A stretch of 64,000 nt of DNA from Fragum whitleyi (Eukaryota > Mollusca > Bivalvia > Cardiida > Cardiidae), in assembly GCA_948146395.1 (NCBI GenBank), contig OX411543.1, forward strand, positions 37,529,058-37,593,057, given 5' to 3'. Under the pieces are notes generated by a model. That model saw only the letters and a list, made by a program, of their open reading frames with translations. It was not told the origin of the DNA and ran no database searches. Made by a program: the position numbers and the translations under genes. Below are positions 46,386-57,315 of this stretch, piece by piece; the first letter of the stretch is position 1, and every line of letters starts with the position of its first letter.

Positions 46386-48082
46386 CTCACCTGAGCACAA
46401 GGTGCTCAAGTGAGCTATTGTGATCACCTTTTGTCCGGCGTCCGTGCGTCGTCCGGCGTCCGTGCGTCGTCCGTCGTCCGTCAACAATTTCTTTAAACGA
46501 CATCTCCTCCTAAACTACTAGGCCAATTTTAACCAAACTTGGCAGAAATGTTCCTTAGGTGGTCCCCTTTAAGAATTGCTAAAAGAATTGAAATTGGTGA
46601 AAAACTCTGGTTGCTATGGCAACCAAAGTGAAAAATTTAGGAAAATCTTTAAAATTCTTCTTCTTCTGAACCAGCAGCCCTACAGCCTTGAAATTTGGTA
46701 TGGATGATCAGCTCATAGACCTTAATAAAAATAGCTAAAATCATATCTGTTGGGCCACCAGGTGCGGAGCATCAGGGGGGAGGGGGTAGTACTTTGGGTA
46801 AATTTTGTAATCTTTAACCTTCTTCTTCTTCTGATCATGGAGGCCTACAGCCTTAAAATTTTGCATGTATCATCACCTCATAGACCTTAATAAAAATAGC
46901 TAAAATCATATCTGTAGGGCCACCAGGTGCGGAGCACCAGGGGGGAGGGGGTGGTACTGTGATGAAAATTTTGTAATCTTTAACCTTTTTCTTCTTCTAA
47001 ACCAGGAGACCTACAGATTTGAATATTGGCATGAATGATCAGCATATGGACCTTTATAACAATACCTAAATTAATGACTGTAGATTCACCAGGTGCATAG
47101 CACCAGGGGGGAGAGGATAGTACTTTTGTGAAAATTTTGTAATCTTTAACCTTCTTCTTCTTCTGAACCACAAGCCCTACAGACTTGAAAATTAGCATGG
47201 AGGATCAGCTCATAGACCTTAATATAAATAGCTAAAATCATGACTGTAAAGCTACCAGGTGCGGAGCACCAGGGGGGAGGGGGGTACTTTTATGAAAATT
47301 TTGTAACTTTAATCTTCATCTTCTAATGAACCAGGAGCCATACAGACTTCAATATTGGCATGGATGATAAGCATATGGATCTAAAATAAAATAGCTAAAA
47401 TAATGAATGTAGGGCCACCAGATGTGGAGCATTAGGGGGCAGGGGGTAGTACTTTGGATCAATTTTGAAATCTTTAACCTTATTCTTCTCCTGGATCAGG
47501 AACCCTACAGACTTGAAAATTGTCATGGGTGATCAATATATTGACATTAATAATAGCTAAAGTCATGACTGTAGGGTCACCAGGTGCTGAGTGTCTTGGG
47601 GAGGGTGTAGTACTTTGGATCATTTTTGAAATCTTTAAACTTCTTCTAATGAGCCAGGAGTCCTACAAACTTGAAAATTGGTATGGATAATCAGCATATG
47701 GACATATATTGAATTAGCTAAAATTATGACTGTAGATTCACCAGGTGCAGAGCATCTTGGGGGAGGGGGGAGTGCTTTGTTGAGAATTTTGAATCCCTAC
47801 AGCCTTTATATTTGACATGGATTGATCAACTCATTAAAGAAAACTTTTAAAGTCTCAGACTCACCCTGTATATCTGGCATAGATTAGCTGATCACAGACC
47901 TTTTATGGAAAAAGCTTAAATGAATAATGTCCAGGGGAGGAGCAGAGGGGGGGGGAATGATTATTTCAAATGTTATCTGATTGAATAAGTGAAAATCTCT
48001 TCTTCTGTGGTTGCATGGACATACCTAGGTAATGAAGCTTTTTTCTCAGGTGAGCGACCCAGGGCCAACGGCCCTCTTGTTT
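46386..48082 (+). mobile_element. Helentron-like (pearl/HINE-type) element, AGCTCACCTGAG family
   Basis: Starts in a T run: agctcacctgagcacaaggt, then ccgtgcgtcgtccgtcgtcc. The interior holds about seven ~164-bp units, each with cttcttcttctga, catagaccttaataaaaata and ccaccaggtgcggagcac (starts near 46656, 46819, 46985, 47151, 47314, 47479, 47640). It ends ctcaggtgagcg, hairpin gggccaacggccc, tcttgtt. No ORF of note. The same terminal plan is found in the elements at 28742 and 50859. Confidence 0.8.
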
Positions 48083-48841
48083 TAATGAAATTTTGAGATA
48101 ATGTGTCCTTTGTTTTAGAAAACATTGTGGACATTGAAGAAATTGCTTGTAGCAAGCATTTTCTTCATTTAGCACAATGTCTTTAAAAAGCTGGCATAAA
48201 CGTTTTACAAACATTTCTTGTTTCTTTGAGGTTGTCAATAAGTTGTATCATGTGGGTTTGGGTTAATTATGGTACCTGTTGTCAGACTGTTAATTTCCAA
48301 CCTGGTGCCAAACTTGTGTCAATTAAAGGGAACCAAATTCATGAATGATTGATTAAAAAAATTCTCTCTTAGACAACTCAAGGCTACTAAACCTATAGAT
48401 AACCTCGGCTGATTGATAAGAAAAAATAAAAGTACTGAGAACACTGATCCATTAAATTAAAGAGCAGACCAATTATGAATGAATAGATTTGCTGAGGTAG
48501 TAAATTGCAATTTTGAAATTGGCACAACATTGTAAGTAGCCAGTTTACTTTGTTTCATTTGGAAACATGTGGAACAGATAGCAGAAATTCAGAACTTAAA
48601 GAAATTGTTATAGCAAAGCCTAAATAGGTATTGTTTGACAATCCTGAATTGTCACATCTACTAGGGATTTTCAAAATCAGGCTGGTCCAAAAAATTGTAC
48701 AATACGCAGTTCTTTTCTTAATTTAGTTTAACCAAAGCCAACATGACTACAAGTTATGGAATGGTTGATTAATTAAGTTATGTCTCTGACAACAGCGAAA
48801 CATATGACATTGTAACATGTATTGACTTATAGATTTAACAA

Positions 48842-49030
48842 AACAAGAGGACCATGATGGTCCTAGATCGCTCACCTGCGTCTCTTTGACCCCTGGGACA
48901 TCACATTAATTTGAAAGGCAGATGTCAAAAAGAAAATAATTTCGCATGACTGACGACGGATGCTGACAACGGACACGGACATTGTACGATCACAAGAGAT
49001 CACCTTGAGCACTTCAAGCTCAGGTGAGCT
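48842..49030 (-). mobile_element. Short internally deleted AGCTCACCTGAG element
   Basis: On the minus strand it starts agctcacctgagcttgaagt, has ccgtgtccgttgtcagcatc, and ends aggtgagcgatctaggacca then tggtcctcttgtt. It has both ends of the family and no central repeats, at 189 bases. Confidence 0.8.
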
Positions 49031-50282
49031 AAAAAGGGGGGAAATAAAATTTATGCATTATTTTCAAGTCATTTTCACAATATTTTAAATTTGATACAAG
49101 TGCAAAGACTTGAATAATTAGCATTTATAAATTCAACTATGCATTATATATATGCAATTCATATACATCATGTTTCAGTTTACAACAATTAAGATATGCA
49201 TTTTCAGAGATAATTAAAGGATGTAGACATTTTGCATTAATATGAAATCTTATCTGCCTATTATTAACCTAAAATTACTTCCCGAAAAATAACAATTTTA
49301 TGGGGAGAACCTATTTCCCCCATGTAGATTTTAAGACCCAATAAAACTGTTTTGGGGAAGAGATAATGGAAGACAATCCTAGATAATAGACAGATTAGAA
49401 TATGGTAAACAAAATGGAACTTTCAAAGCAAGGAGCTTCAGATAGTAAGGGGGATTTTGATGCAATATTGAAAAGTTTTAACCGATCATAAAGTTTTAGA
49501 TGAGTCTATATTGAAAAAAGTAGCAGACGTCCATTTCATATTAGGATCGAATTTCAAAGTTTTTGAGCCTTTTTGGACAGAAAAACATTGTTGAAAATAA
49601 GACCTTGCTTGTTAAAACTGCAAGCAGGGTCATAACCTAAGCATTATATTTCCCACACCCTCACTACTACTACAACCTGTCCGAGCCTCAAGCTGCTCAT
49701 TTCACTTGGTTTAACCATTGTCCACCAATTTTGAGAGAAAAATGTTGGAAATTATCTTTGCTGCAACTGGGAGTTGAATCCCTTGGCATCATATCTGAAA
49801 GTCTGATGCAAGACTAAATGAGATAAGGCCAAGGCTAATATTTTCAAAAAGAAAGAACCCTAAACAGAGATACAGATAATATGTAGCTCTTATAGTAAAT
49901 TTTACAGCAATTAAAACAGCCTGTTTGCATATTACCTTGTGAATGCAACTTGAATTAGGCTCCAAATATCATATTTTGTTTGACATATTTTGCTAGGCAG
50001 ATATATTTTTCTTGGATCACAGTGTAAAAACAGACAAAAATGTGTGACATAAAAGCCAACAAACAATTAGCTTTGTATATTCTTTGGCTTTCATGTTAGA
50101 GTTTACAGACATGATGACATGGGTCAAAAATCAGAAAACTTCAGTAAGCTATTTTTCAGGTGTTTAACTGATTATGTAAGCCGTCTTGTGTGAGAAATAC
50201 TAATTACTTTTGCAGAAAAAAGTAATCTATATCTATTCTTTCTACCTGCAGAATTATGGTGTTGCTTTCAGTTACTAAAACA

Positions 50283-50362
50283 GCCCTCCATTCAGGTTGA
50301 CAAAATTGTGCAAACTATTTGCAAAATCATACCCCTCTTTGCACATGCACTTGCCTGCAAGG
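50283..50362. mobile_element. CCCTGCATTCAGGAT foldback, half copy
   Basis: ccctccattcaggttgacaa ... gcacatgcacttgcctgcaa. It stops exactly at the start of the duplicated segment. Confidence 0.6.
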
Positions 50363-50457
50363 CGGGGTACAATTTCAAAAAAAAAAAGTGAGCAATCTCA
50401 GTCACCAACAAATACCCTAGTGCCATAAATTTGTAAAATGTTGTATCCTATGGGTAC

Positions 50458-50686
50458 TTAACCCTTTCCTGTTTTACAAAATTTTGGACCTGTCCAAATT
50501 CAAAGGTTTTGCAGACCAAAATTTAAAGTGGATTTAATTGGAAAAATAACCATTCTGTAGGGTAGAAAATAGTGTGTAAAAAGAAGAAATTGCTTGCCAG
50601 AAGCAATTTCTTCTTTTTCCACAATGTTTTTCCAACCATAAAATCACAGGTACGTAAAAAGCAGGGATTAAACGGCAAAGGGTTAA
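50458..50686. mobile_element. CCCTTTCCTGTTT MITE, copy 3 (empty site known)
   Basis: TTAAccctttcctgttttac at left, aaacggcaaaggGTTAA at right. In the second duplication copy the same position reads ggtacgtaagcatg, that is one four-base site instead of two TTAA sites with the insert. This shows the TTAA target duplication directly. Confidence 0.95.
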
Positions 50687-50858
50687 GCATGCCCAACATC
50701 GTCTCACTACCGTCTGAACAACAAAACATATACTGTATTTGTAAAACAGTAAAATGTTGAGGTAGACATAGTCCACCTATAAAATATGACAGCTAATGTA
50801 CATTTAAGATTACCTTGATTTATGGCTCTATAAAAAGATAGAGGATAATATACTTTTT

Positions 50859-52572
50859 AGCTCGACTATTCGAAGAATAGGGGGGCTATTCCAGTCACCC
50901 GGGCGTCGGTGTCGGCGTCGGCGTCAGCGTCGGCGTCGGCGTAATGCTTTGGTTAAGTTTTTACATGCAAGTGTTTAAAATCTCTGTTTCTATTCAAGCT
51001 ATTGCTTTGAAACTTTGCACATGCTTCTGTGACCATAATATCAGCCTCTAGACAAAGATTCAATACCCTGATGTAGAATTTAGTGGAATTTTAACCCTTT
51101 TCGGACTTAGAAATCTTGGTTAAGTTTTTACATGCAAATGTTGTACATCAATGATATCTCTGTTTCTATAAAAGCTATTGCTTTGAAACTTTACACATGC
51201 TTCTGTGACCATAATATCAGCCTCTAGACAAAGATTCAATACCCTGATATTGAATTTAGTGGAATTTTAACCCTTTTCGGACTTAAAAAATCTTGGTTAA
51301 GTTTTTACGTGCAAATGTTGTTTATCTGTAATATTTCTGTTTCTATAAAAGCTTTTGCTTTGAAACTTTACACATGCTTCAGTGACCATAATATCACCCT
51401 CTTGACAAAGATTCATTACTCTGGTATTGAATTTAGTGGACTTTTAACCCTTTTCGGACTTAGAAATTCTTGGTTAAGTTTTTACGTGCAAATGTTGTTT
51501 ATCTGTAATATTTCTGTTTCTAAAAAAGCTATTGCTTTGAAACTTTACACATGCTTCAGTGACCATAATATCACCCTCTTGACAAAGATTCATTACTCTG
51601 GTATTGAATTAAGTGGAATTTTAACCCTTTTCGGACTTAGAAATTCTTGGTTAAGTTTTTACGTGCAAATGTTGTTTATCTGTAATATTTCTGTTTCTAA
51701 AAAAGCTATTGCTTTGAAACTTTACACATGCTTCTGTGACTATAATATCACCCTCTTGACAAAGATTAAATACTCTGATATTGAATTTAGTGGAATTTAA
51801 ACCCTTTTTTGGACTTAGATATTCCTGGTTAAGTTTTTACGTGCAAATTTTGTATATCAGTTATAGCTCTATTTCTACCTAGGCTTTTGCTTCGAAACTT
51901 CACACATACTTCTGTTACCATGATATCAGCTTCTAAACAAAGATTAATTACTCTCATATTGAATTTCATAGAATTTTAACCTTTTTCAGACTCAGAAATT
52001 CTTGGTTAAGTTTTTACGTGCAAATGTTGTACATTAGTGATATCTCTAATTCTAGTAAAGCTATTGTTTGGAAACTTTGCACATGCTTCTGTGATCATAA
52101 TAACAGCCTCTTGACAAAGATTCAATTCTCTGGTATTGAATTTAGTGGACTTTTAACCCTTTTTGGACTTAGAAATCTTGGTTAAGTTTTTACGTGCAAC
52201 TGATGTACATCTGTATCTACTAAAGCTGTTGCTTGGAAACTTTACACATGCTTCTTTGACCATAATATTAGCCCACAGAACAGATTCATTACTCTGATAT
52301 TTAATTTAGTGGAATTTTAACCCTTTTTCCACCTTAAAAATCTTAGTTATGTTTTTATGTGCAACTGTTTTATGTTAGTTGTATCTCTTCTCCTACTAAA
52401 GCTATTTCTTTGAAACTTTGCACATGCTTCTATGACCATAATATCAGCCTCTAGACAAAGATTCTTTTCTCTTGACTTTAATTGTATTGAATTTCCAATG
52501 TCGATATTGATTTGCTGTTACTATCCAGCACTAGGAATAGTCGAGCTTCGCTGTCCTCTGACAGCTCTTGTT
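50859..52572 (+). mobile_element. Helentron-like element, AGCTCGACTATTC family (empty site known)
   Basis: Starts agctcgactattcgaagaat, then a gtcggcgtcggcgtcagcg tract and nine ~177-bp units. Each unit contains ggttaagtttttacgtgc, gctattgctttgaaacttta, cacatgcttctgtgaccata and ggaattttaaccctttt; unit starts are near 50951, 51118, 51295, 51473, 51651, 51829, 52005, 52182 and 52345. It ends gaatagtcgagct, hairpin gctgtcctctgacagc, tcttgtt. The matching empty site is a run of six T (52870-52875). Insertion between two T without target duplication is the Helentron/HINE pattern. The 163-codon ORF inside is repeat translation. Confidence 0.88.
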
Positions 52573-52622
52573 TGACTCCAAACTTACATTTAGAAATTAT
52601 TATCTCTTATATTTATGGCCCC

Positions 52623-52934
52623 GGCGGGGTACAATTTCAAAAAAAAAGTGAGCAATGTCAGTCACCAAGTAATACCCTAGTGCCATAAATTTTGTATCCT
52701 ATGGGTACGTAAGCATGCCGACCTTGGTCTCACTACCGTCTGAAAAACAAAACATATACTGTATTTGTAAAACAGTAAAATGTTGAGGTAGACATAGTCC
52801 ACCTATAAAATATGACAGCTAATGTACATTTAAGATTACCTTGATTTATGGCTCTATAAAAAGATAGAGGATTATATACTTTTTTGACTTCAAACTTACA
52901 TTTAGAAATTATTATCTCCTATATTTATGGCCCC
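52623..52934. repeat. Segmental duplication, second copy (empty sites)
   Basis: 312 bases matching the first copy with both insertions missing: tgggtacgtaagcatgccga at the MITE site and tatacttttttgacttcaaa at the Helentron site. A short tgtaaaatgt stretch is also absent. Confidence 0.93.
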
Positions 52935-53175
52935 TTCACCCAACATTGACCTCTTTTACTAGCCTGCTGTCCTAATTAGGTGAAGAGAGTCTTGGCACTT
53001 TACCAGGTATATGGTAGACCAAAAAGAAGGGTTTAACACACATCTATATTAAGTGCCTATATACTTATAGGCCTTTGGAAACAGGAGTTTTATACTGACA
53101 AGTTGAAGTATTGTTCAAGCTTGTTTTTCAGTAATGAGATAACAATTGTTTATGTTTAGTTACTCTTTTACAATA

Positions 53176-53260
53176 CAGGGTGTTTCATAATGTCTGTCCA
53201 AGTTTCAAATTAAAACAAGTTGCTTTATTTGGAAGGTATTGAATTAAAAAAAAGAGCTTG
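53176..53260 (+). mobile_element. Possible mariner terminal fragment
   Basis: tacagggtgtttcataatgt ctgtcc looks like a mariner terminus (TACAGGGTG-T). No matching opposite end was found downstream by eye, so this is a remnant at best. Confidence 0.35.
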
Positions 53261-53679
53261 TATTATGAAAAACCGTATATTTGCTTGAACTGTTGTAAAT
53301 CAGAGTTTTAATTAAAATAAAGGTTGTCTTGAAAAAAGGTTAAATGTTCCACAATCTAAATTAAAAAAAAGTTTAAGAATTAAAGTAGAAGGGTCTAGTA
53401 TACTTTTTGAATAGAAATTAAAAAAGTTGCATAAAATGAAAGAGCTAATTGTTGTCTGCTTTGAGAAAAAGTTCAAGGTATTTTAACAAAATCTATTGAG
53501 GGACCAAACGAAATACAACAAAATTTGTTTAATAATATCAGATTTAAAAACTTGCGATGAATTGGATCATTGTAAGGGCTGCAAATGTGGAATTGTGAGA
53601 TTTTTAAACTGACAGGGTTTTATCAATAGGCCCTAAAGACTTTTTACCAATACCAGCCAACAATATAATTAAAATGTTC

Positions 53680-53907
53680 TTAACCCTGTCCTGCTTTTCA
53701 AAATTATGACCTCTCCAAATTCAAAGGTTTTGCAGACGAAAATTTGAAGTGGATTTTATTTGAAAAATAAACATTCAGTAGGGTAGAAAATTGTGTGGAA
53801 AAAGATGAAATTGCTTGTCAGAAGCAATTTCTTCTTTTTTCACAATGTTTTCTCAATCAGAAAATCACAGGCATGTAAAAAGCAGGGATTAAACAGCAAA
53901 GGGTTAA
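53680..53907. mobile_element. CCCTTTCCTGTTT MITE, copy 4 (reverse)
   Basis: TTAAccctgtcctgcttttc at left, taaacagcaaagggTTAA at right; hairpin gatgaaattgcttgtcagaa gcaatttcttc. Opposite orientation to the 54488 copy. Confidence 0.85.
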
Positions 53908-53993
53908 TTCATAGAGGTTACAAGCAATGTTTGGTCTATTTGGAGAAAATGCTGTTTCACATTTGCTTCATAAGGATAAATTATGAAGCAAAT

Positions 53994-54069
53994 TGATAGC
54001 CTTTTGCAAACAGTTGTTTCTCCCCATATGTTAATAGGGACTTGCAACTGTTTTGGGCTAAGCCATCGA
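53994..54069. repeat. CAGTTGTAACTGCC hairpin repeat, copy 4 (worn)
   Basis: ttgatagccttttgcaaaca at left, caactgttttgggctaagcc atcg at right. Confidence 0.65.
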
Positions 54070-54239
54070 AATGTGCAACAGCATTTACTCCATAATACAC
54101 ACATAATTACAAAATTAGTGTTGTATAGTTTAGAAAGGCAGAAATTAAATATAATATCAAAAAAGAAGAAAAAAGAATCCCATATCAAGGGGTTAGTGCA
54201 ACACTATTGTAAGTGCCTATATATTCATCCCTCGATATT

Positions 54240-54314
54240 TCAATTGCTCAGCATGAAACAGATGTAACTGCATATAAAAATGTAGGCAGTAACAACTGAT
54301 TTGCGCTTAGCCAT
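54240..54314. repeat. CAGTTGTAACTGCC hairpin repeat, copy 5
   Basis: ttcaattgctcagcatgaaa cagatgtaactgcatat with its complement; joined at its left to a half GGGTTCAGTGCAA hairpin (54188-54230) as a chimera. Confidence 0.7.
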
Positions 54315-54388
54315 AAATTTGTAATGTGTTTTCAGATGGTATAGTTATGCGTTTAAGTCTAAATTGTTTTGGTATTTTATATTTTCAG

Positions 54389-54471
54389 GGGACGGTTCTC
54401 TGCAATTGCTGTAGATTGGCAAGTACTGGCAGCAGACAGAATGTACTACGATGTAGTATTTGTAGGAACCA
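54389..54471 (+). CDS. Sema1a: Semaphorin exon i: AIAVDWQ / YDVVFVGT
   Basis: An 83-base exon, phase 2 in and phase 1 out; acceptor tttatattttcag, donor GTAAGT. After completing Arg it reads GRFSAIAVDWQVLAADRM then YYDVVFVGT. The (R/Y)F-x-x-IAVD and YDV-(I/V)-F-(V/I)-GT-D motifs mark the sixth blade; the final Thr and following Asp-Gly are completed in exon j. It lies 10.4 kb from exon h. A CCTTTTGCTGTTT-type MITE begins 16 bases after the exon. Confidence 0.93.
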
Positions 54472-54487
54472 GTAAGTCTATTTTTAA

Positions 54488-54716
54488 TTAACCTTTTGCT
54501 GTTTAATCCCTGCTTTTTACATGCCTGTGATTTTATGATTGAGAAAACATTGTGAAAAAAGAAGAAATTGCTTCTGACAAGCAATTTCTTCTTTTTCTAC
54601 ACGTTTTTCTACCCTACAGAATGGTTATTTTTCAAATTAAATCGACTTTTAATTTTCGTCTGCAACACCTTTGAATTTGGACAGGTCCAAAATTTTGTAA
54701 AACAGGAAAGGGTTAA
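54488..54716. mobile_element. CCCTTTCCTGTTT MITE, copy 5, next to a splice donor
   Basis: TTAAccttttgctgtttaatcc at left, aaacaggaaaggGTTAA at right; the first TTAA begins 17 bases after exon i. Hairpin agaaattgcttctgacaagc and complement. Confidence 0.9.
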
Positions 54717-54805
54717 GGTAGCCCACCTCTAATGAAAAAATGTTAAAATTGGCTTGATGTTGGGATGCTTTTTGACACATCATCTATCGGTTAACCAAAC
54801 ATTCC

Positions 54806-55028
54806 TTAATTATGCCCTGCTTCAGTTGGTCCGCCCGTAGACCATGTTTTGTACGGAGCATATCTCAAAAATTATTCATGCTAGAGTCATGAAACTTTAC
54901 AGGTGGATTGATCTCATTGAGAGGAAGTGCAGTGCACAAGAATCCATAACTCTACTCATACTCTATATTGATTGACCATTGACCTACTCTTATGGGATAT
55001 AAATGTTTTACAAACATCTCTTGTTTTA
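54806..55028 (+). mobile_element. Fragment of the CTCCCCGAA Helentron-like family
   Basis: ggtccgcccgtagacc, gtggattgatctcattgaga, ggaagtgcagtgcacaagaa matches 29375-29420; the end acatctcttgtt resembles the ctcttgtt terminus. Confidence 0.6.
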
Positions 55029-55289
55029 TGTTGTCTTCCTAATAGTACTGAAATCTTGTAAGTGGGTATACAACATTATCATATAGGCACTAAAGACTTT
55101 TACCCGTATGAACTGCTATGATGTATCAATGATAGAAATACTACGTCATTATCTTGTGTTAGCAATCTAGAAGAAAAAATATCAACCAAGAAAGCACTAG
55201 TCATCCTGATCTTAAAAATTTTCATTAGGGGTTGCTTGCCTTAAGAGATGACCAAACAATCCAGTTTGCATTAAGTGCCAAGGAAAAGG

Positions 55290-55404
55290 GGCCTAAACGA
55301 CATAAGTTCAGTTAATTTTTTAATCAGAAAATGCATACTAAATAAAAGCTCCCTGGCTATGTTATGTATAGCTCCCGGGGGTGTTTATTAGGAGAAATAT
55401 GGTA
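55290..55404. mobile_element. TATTTCTCCTAATAAACGC element, partial
   Basis: gctatgttatgtatagctcc and gtttattaggagaaatatgg, the complement of the left part of 36208-36501. Confidence 0.6.
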
Positions 55405-55440
55405 GATTGGTGAAAGGAGTTGAAAGATTTTCATTTCTTC

Positions 55441-55690
55441 TAAACCTTTGTCATGCTAAATAAAAAACATGACTAAATTTTGTTTAAATTAAAGTGCTGA
55501 AGATGCTAGATACACTTATAGTAAGTCACTATCTGTTTTGAAAATTACAGTTTTTGGACTTGACTGATTAAAAAAAGGAAAACTAGGTGATATAGACTTA
55601 GATCAGACTGCAAATATATGTGCAGGCTGATCTTTGTCTATAGCTCCTACAGAGGCAGGAATATTCCAATTTCAGCATGATAAGGGTTAA
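55441..55690. mobile_element. CCCTTGTCATG MITE, copy 8
   Basis: taaacctttgtcatgctaaa at left (TTAA worn), cagcatgataagggTTAA at right; inner tgatatagacttagatcaga and tgcaggctgatctttgtcta arms. Confidence 0.85.
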
Positions 55691-56043
55691 TGTAAAGCCC
55701 AATTGTTTTTTTGTATAATTGCACATAAAGCATGAGGTATTAATATGTTTAGTTGAGAGTTTAGGCTATAAATTCGTTTTATGTCTTCTCGCTTTCATCT
55801 TTGCTTAAGGGAATAACAATCTTATTGCTTCATACTTAATGTTGCACAAATGATATTCAATGAATTAAGATAAAAGGAACTTTTCATGCATTAAATTGCC
55901 TTATTATGGACACAATTTGATCAGGTCCATTTTAGGTTTACAAAAATTTAAATGATAAACATTTCTGCAACAGAATTTTTATTTTGTTTACTATTTGAAG
56001 AATAGGGGAAATATTCTAGTATCTGAGGTTAAACTTTGGAAAA

Positions 56044-56126
56044 GCCCTGCATTCAGGATGACAAAATGGTGCAAACAGTTTATACCCCGCTTTGCACATG
56101 CACTTGCTAGCAAAGTGTTTAAGGGG
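56044..56126. mobile_element. CCCTGCATTCAGGAT foldback, half copy
   Basis: ccctgcattcaggatgacaa aatggtgcaaacag and cacatgcacttgctagcaaa; the right end is missing. Confidence 0.6.
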
Positions 56127-56477
56127 CATTTTTGTCCTACAAACAGATCATATTACTTTCAAATACTGCTCAGATAACTTTATGATAATAAATAATTTCT
56201 TCATTTGAGCAAAGATTGAGTATTAAAAGAAATTTCTTTGACTCAAACTTTGTAAAAGGCCAAGACTGTTTTGCTGCATTTAACTGCAGGGAGGATCATA
56301 ATGAATGATTTATTCAAAGCTTATTCAACCATGGGAGAATGAATTTTTATGTGCATAAATTTATTGCAAATTTTTAAAGCCTTTTCCGTATCTCCTGTGA
56401 AAGATTGAAATTCATAAATGATGTAAGCATGGAAAATAATGCAGAGATGACTGTTGGTTATAATTCCTTTAGATAAG

Positions 56478-56730
56478 ATTATTTGGGATATGTTGCTTTA
56501 CAATCGTCTGTCTGTCTACCTTTCCATCTATAATTTTGTTCATCTGTCTTTAAAAAGTAACCAAAAAACTTAACATTGCTGATTTCTCAAATTCTTTATG
56601 TCAAACAGATACTCATATTTGGTCTGATAATAGAAGTCGTCAATTCTTTTTTGATACCATGTAATGAAGTTTAAGGTCTTCTATTAAGGTCAAGGTCATT
56701 TATCAAGGTAGCACTTGTGGGGAAAAAGCC
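56478..56730 (+). mobile_element. Worn Helentron-like fragment
   Basis: gatatgttgctttacaatcg tctgtctgtctacc then aaccaaaaaacttaacattg and aaggtcaaggtcattt; shared order with 35460-35660. A related weaker stretch is at 59020-59185. Confidence 0.45.
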
Positions 56731-57239
56731 ATTTCAAAGGTTGAATTTCAAAAAAATCTTAAAATGAAGGGTAGAACGATCATTTAAGACTCAGAAAATT
56801 GTACAGATGCAAAAGGTTTCTACCCTGACTGTGCAGTCTGACTAGGGTCAACCTTTTATGCCTACCTCAGTTGGTCCTTTTTCACTTGATGGGTACATTT
56901 AGAAAATTTATTTATCTCATTTAAGTAAACCGCAAAACGATTGCATTGCAAATTTTTAGTGGTTTATATATTTTCACCTGCCTTGTATGTAATTTTGGGG
57001 TTAAAATTTTCATCTAAATTTTGTTGATCATATGACATCACCATTTTTATGGGTCTTTTTTGTGTAATTTATGCACATAGAAATATCACATCGTTTAGGG
57101 GAACGCAAAAATAAGTGAAATATGTACTTTCGAAATTCTAACTTAATGCTTGAACAGAACAATGCAAACGAAAGGAAATAATAGAAATTTTATTTGAAAT
57201 GTTACTTAATTTTACAAAATGCTTTCAGAGATATATTAA

Positions 57240-57315
57240 AGATATTTCAGCACAAAAAAAATGTAACTGCTTAAATGTTTATTGGCAGTTACAACTGTTT
57301 CATGATGAGTAATTG
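57240..57315. repeat. CAGTTGTAACTGCC hairpin repeat, copy 6 (worn)
   Basis: tttcagcacaaaaaaaatgt aactgc at left, ggcagttacaactgtttcat gatgag at right. Confidence 0.65.

Larger units (their letters stand above)
50361..52622. repeat. Segmental duplication, first copy (filled)
   Basis: Begins ggcggggtacaatttc and ends tatttatggcccc. The unique sequence is identical or nearly so to 52623-52934, but this copy carries a 229-base MITE and a 1714-base Helentron-like element. The junction gccccggcgggg at 52617-52628 joins the two copies head to tail. Confidence 0.93.
43990..54388 (+). other. Intron h-i
   Basis: A 10.4 kb intron with two big Helentron-like elements, the segmental duplication with empty sites, a CRE-like palindrome, MITEs and hairpins. 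Bases 45060-46380, 48260-48840, 49040-49640, 49840-50280 and 52940-53170 show nothing identified, apart from a possible tRNA-like SINE remnant at 49640-49830 (gggagttgaatccc). Confidence 0.7.

Noticed and set aside
51309..51800. 163-codon ORF with an internally repeated protein
   Set aside because: It is three ~177-base tandem units of a Helentron-like element read in one frame; the unit length happens to be near a multiple of three and there is no protein family match.
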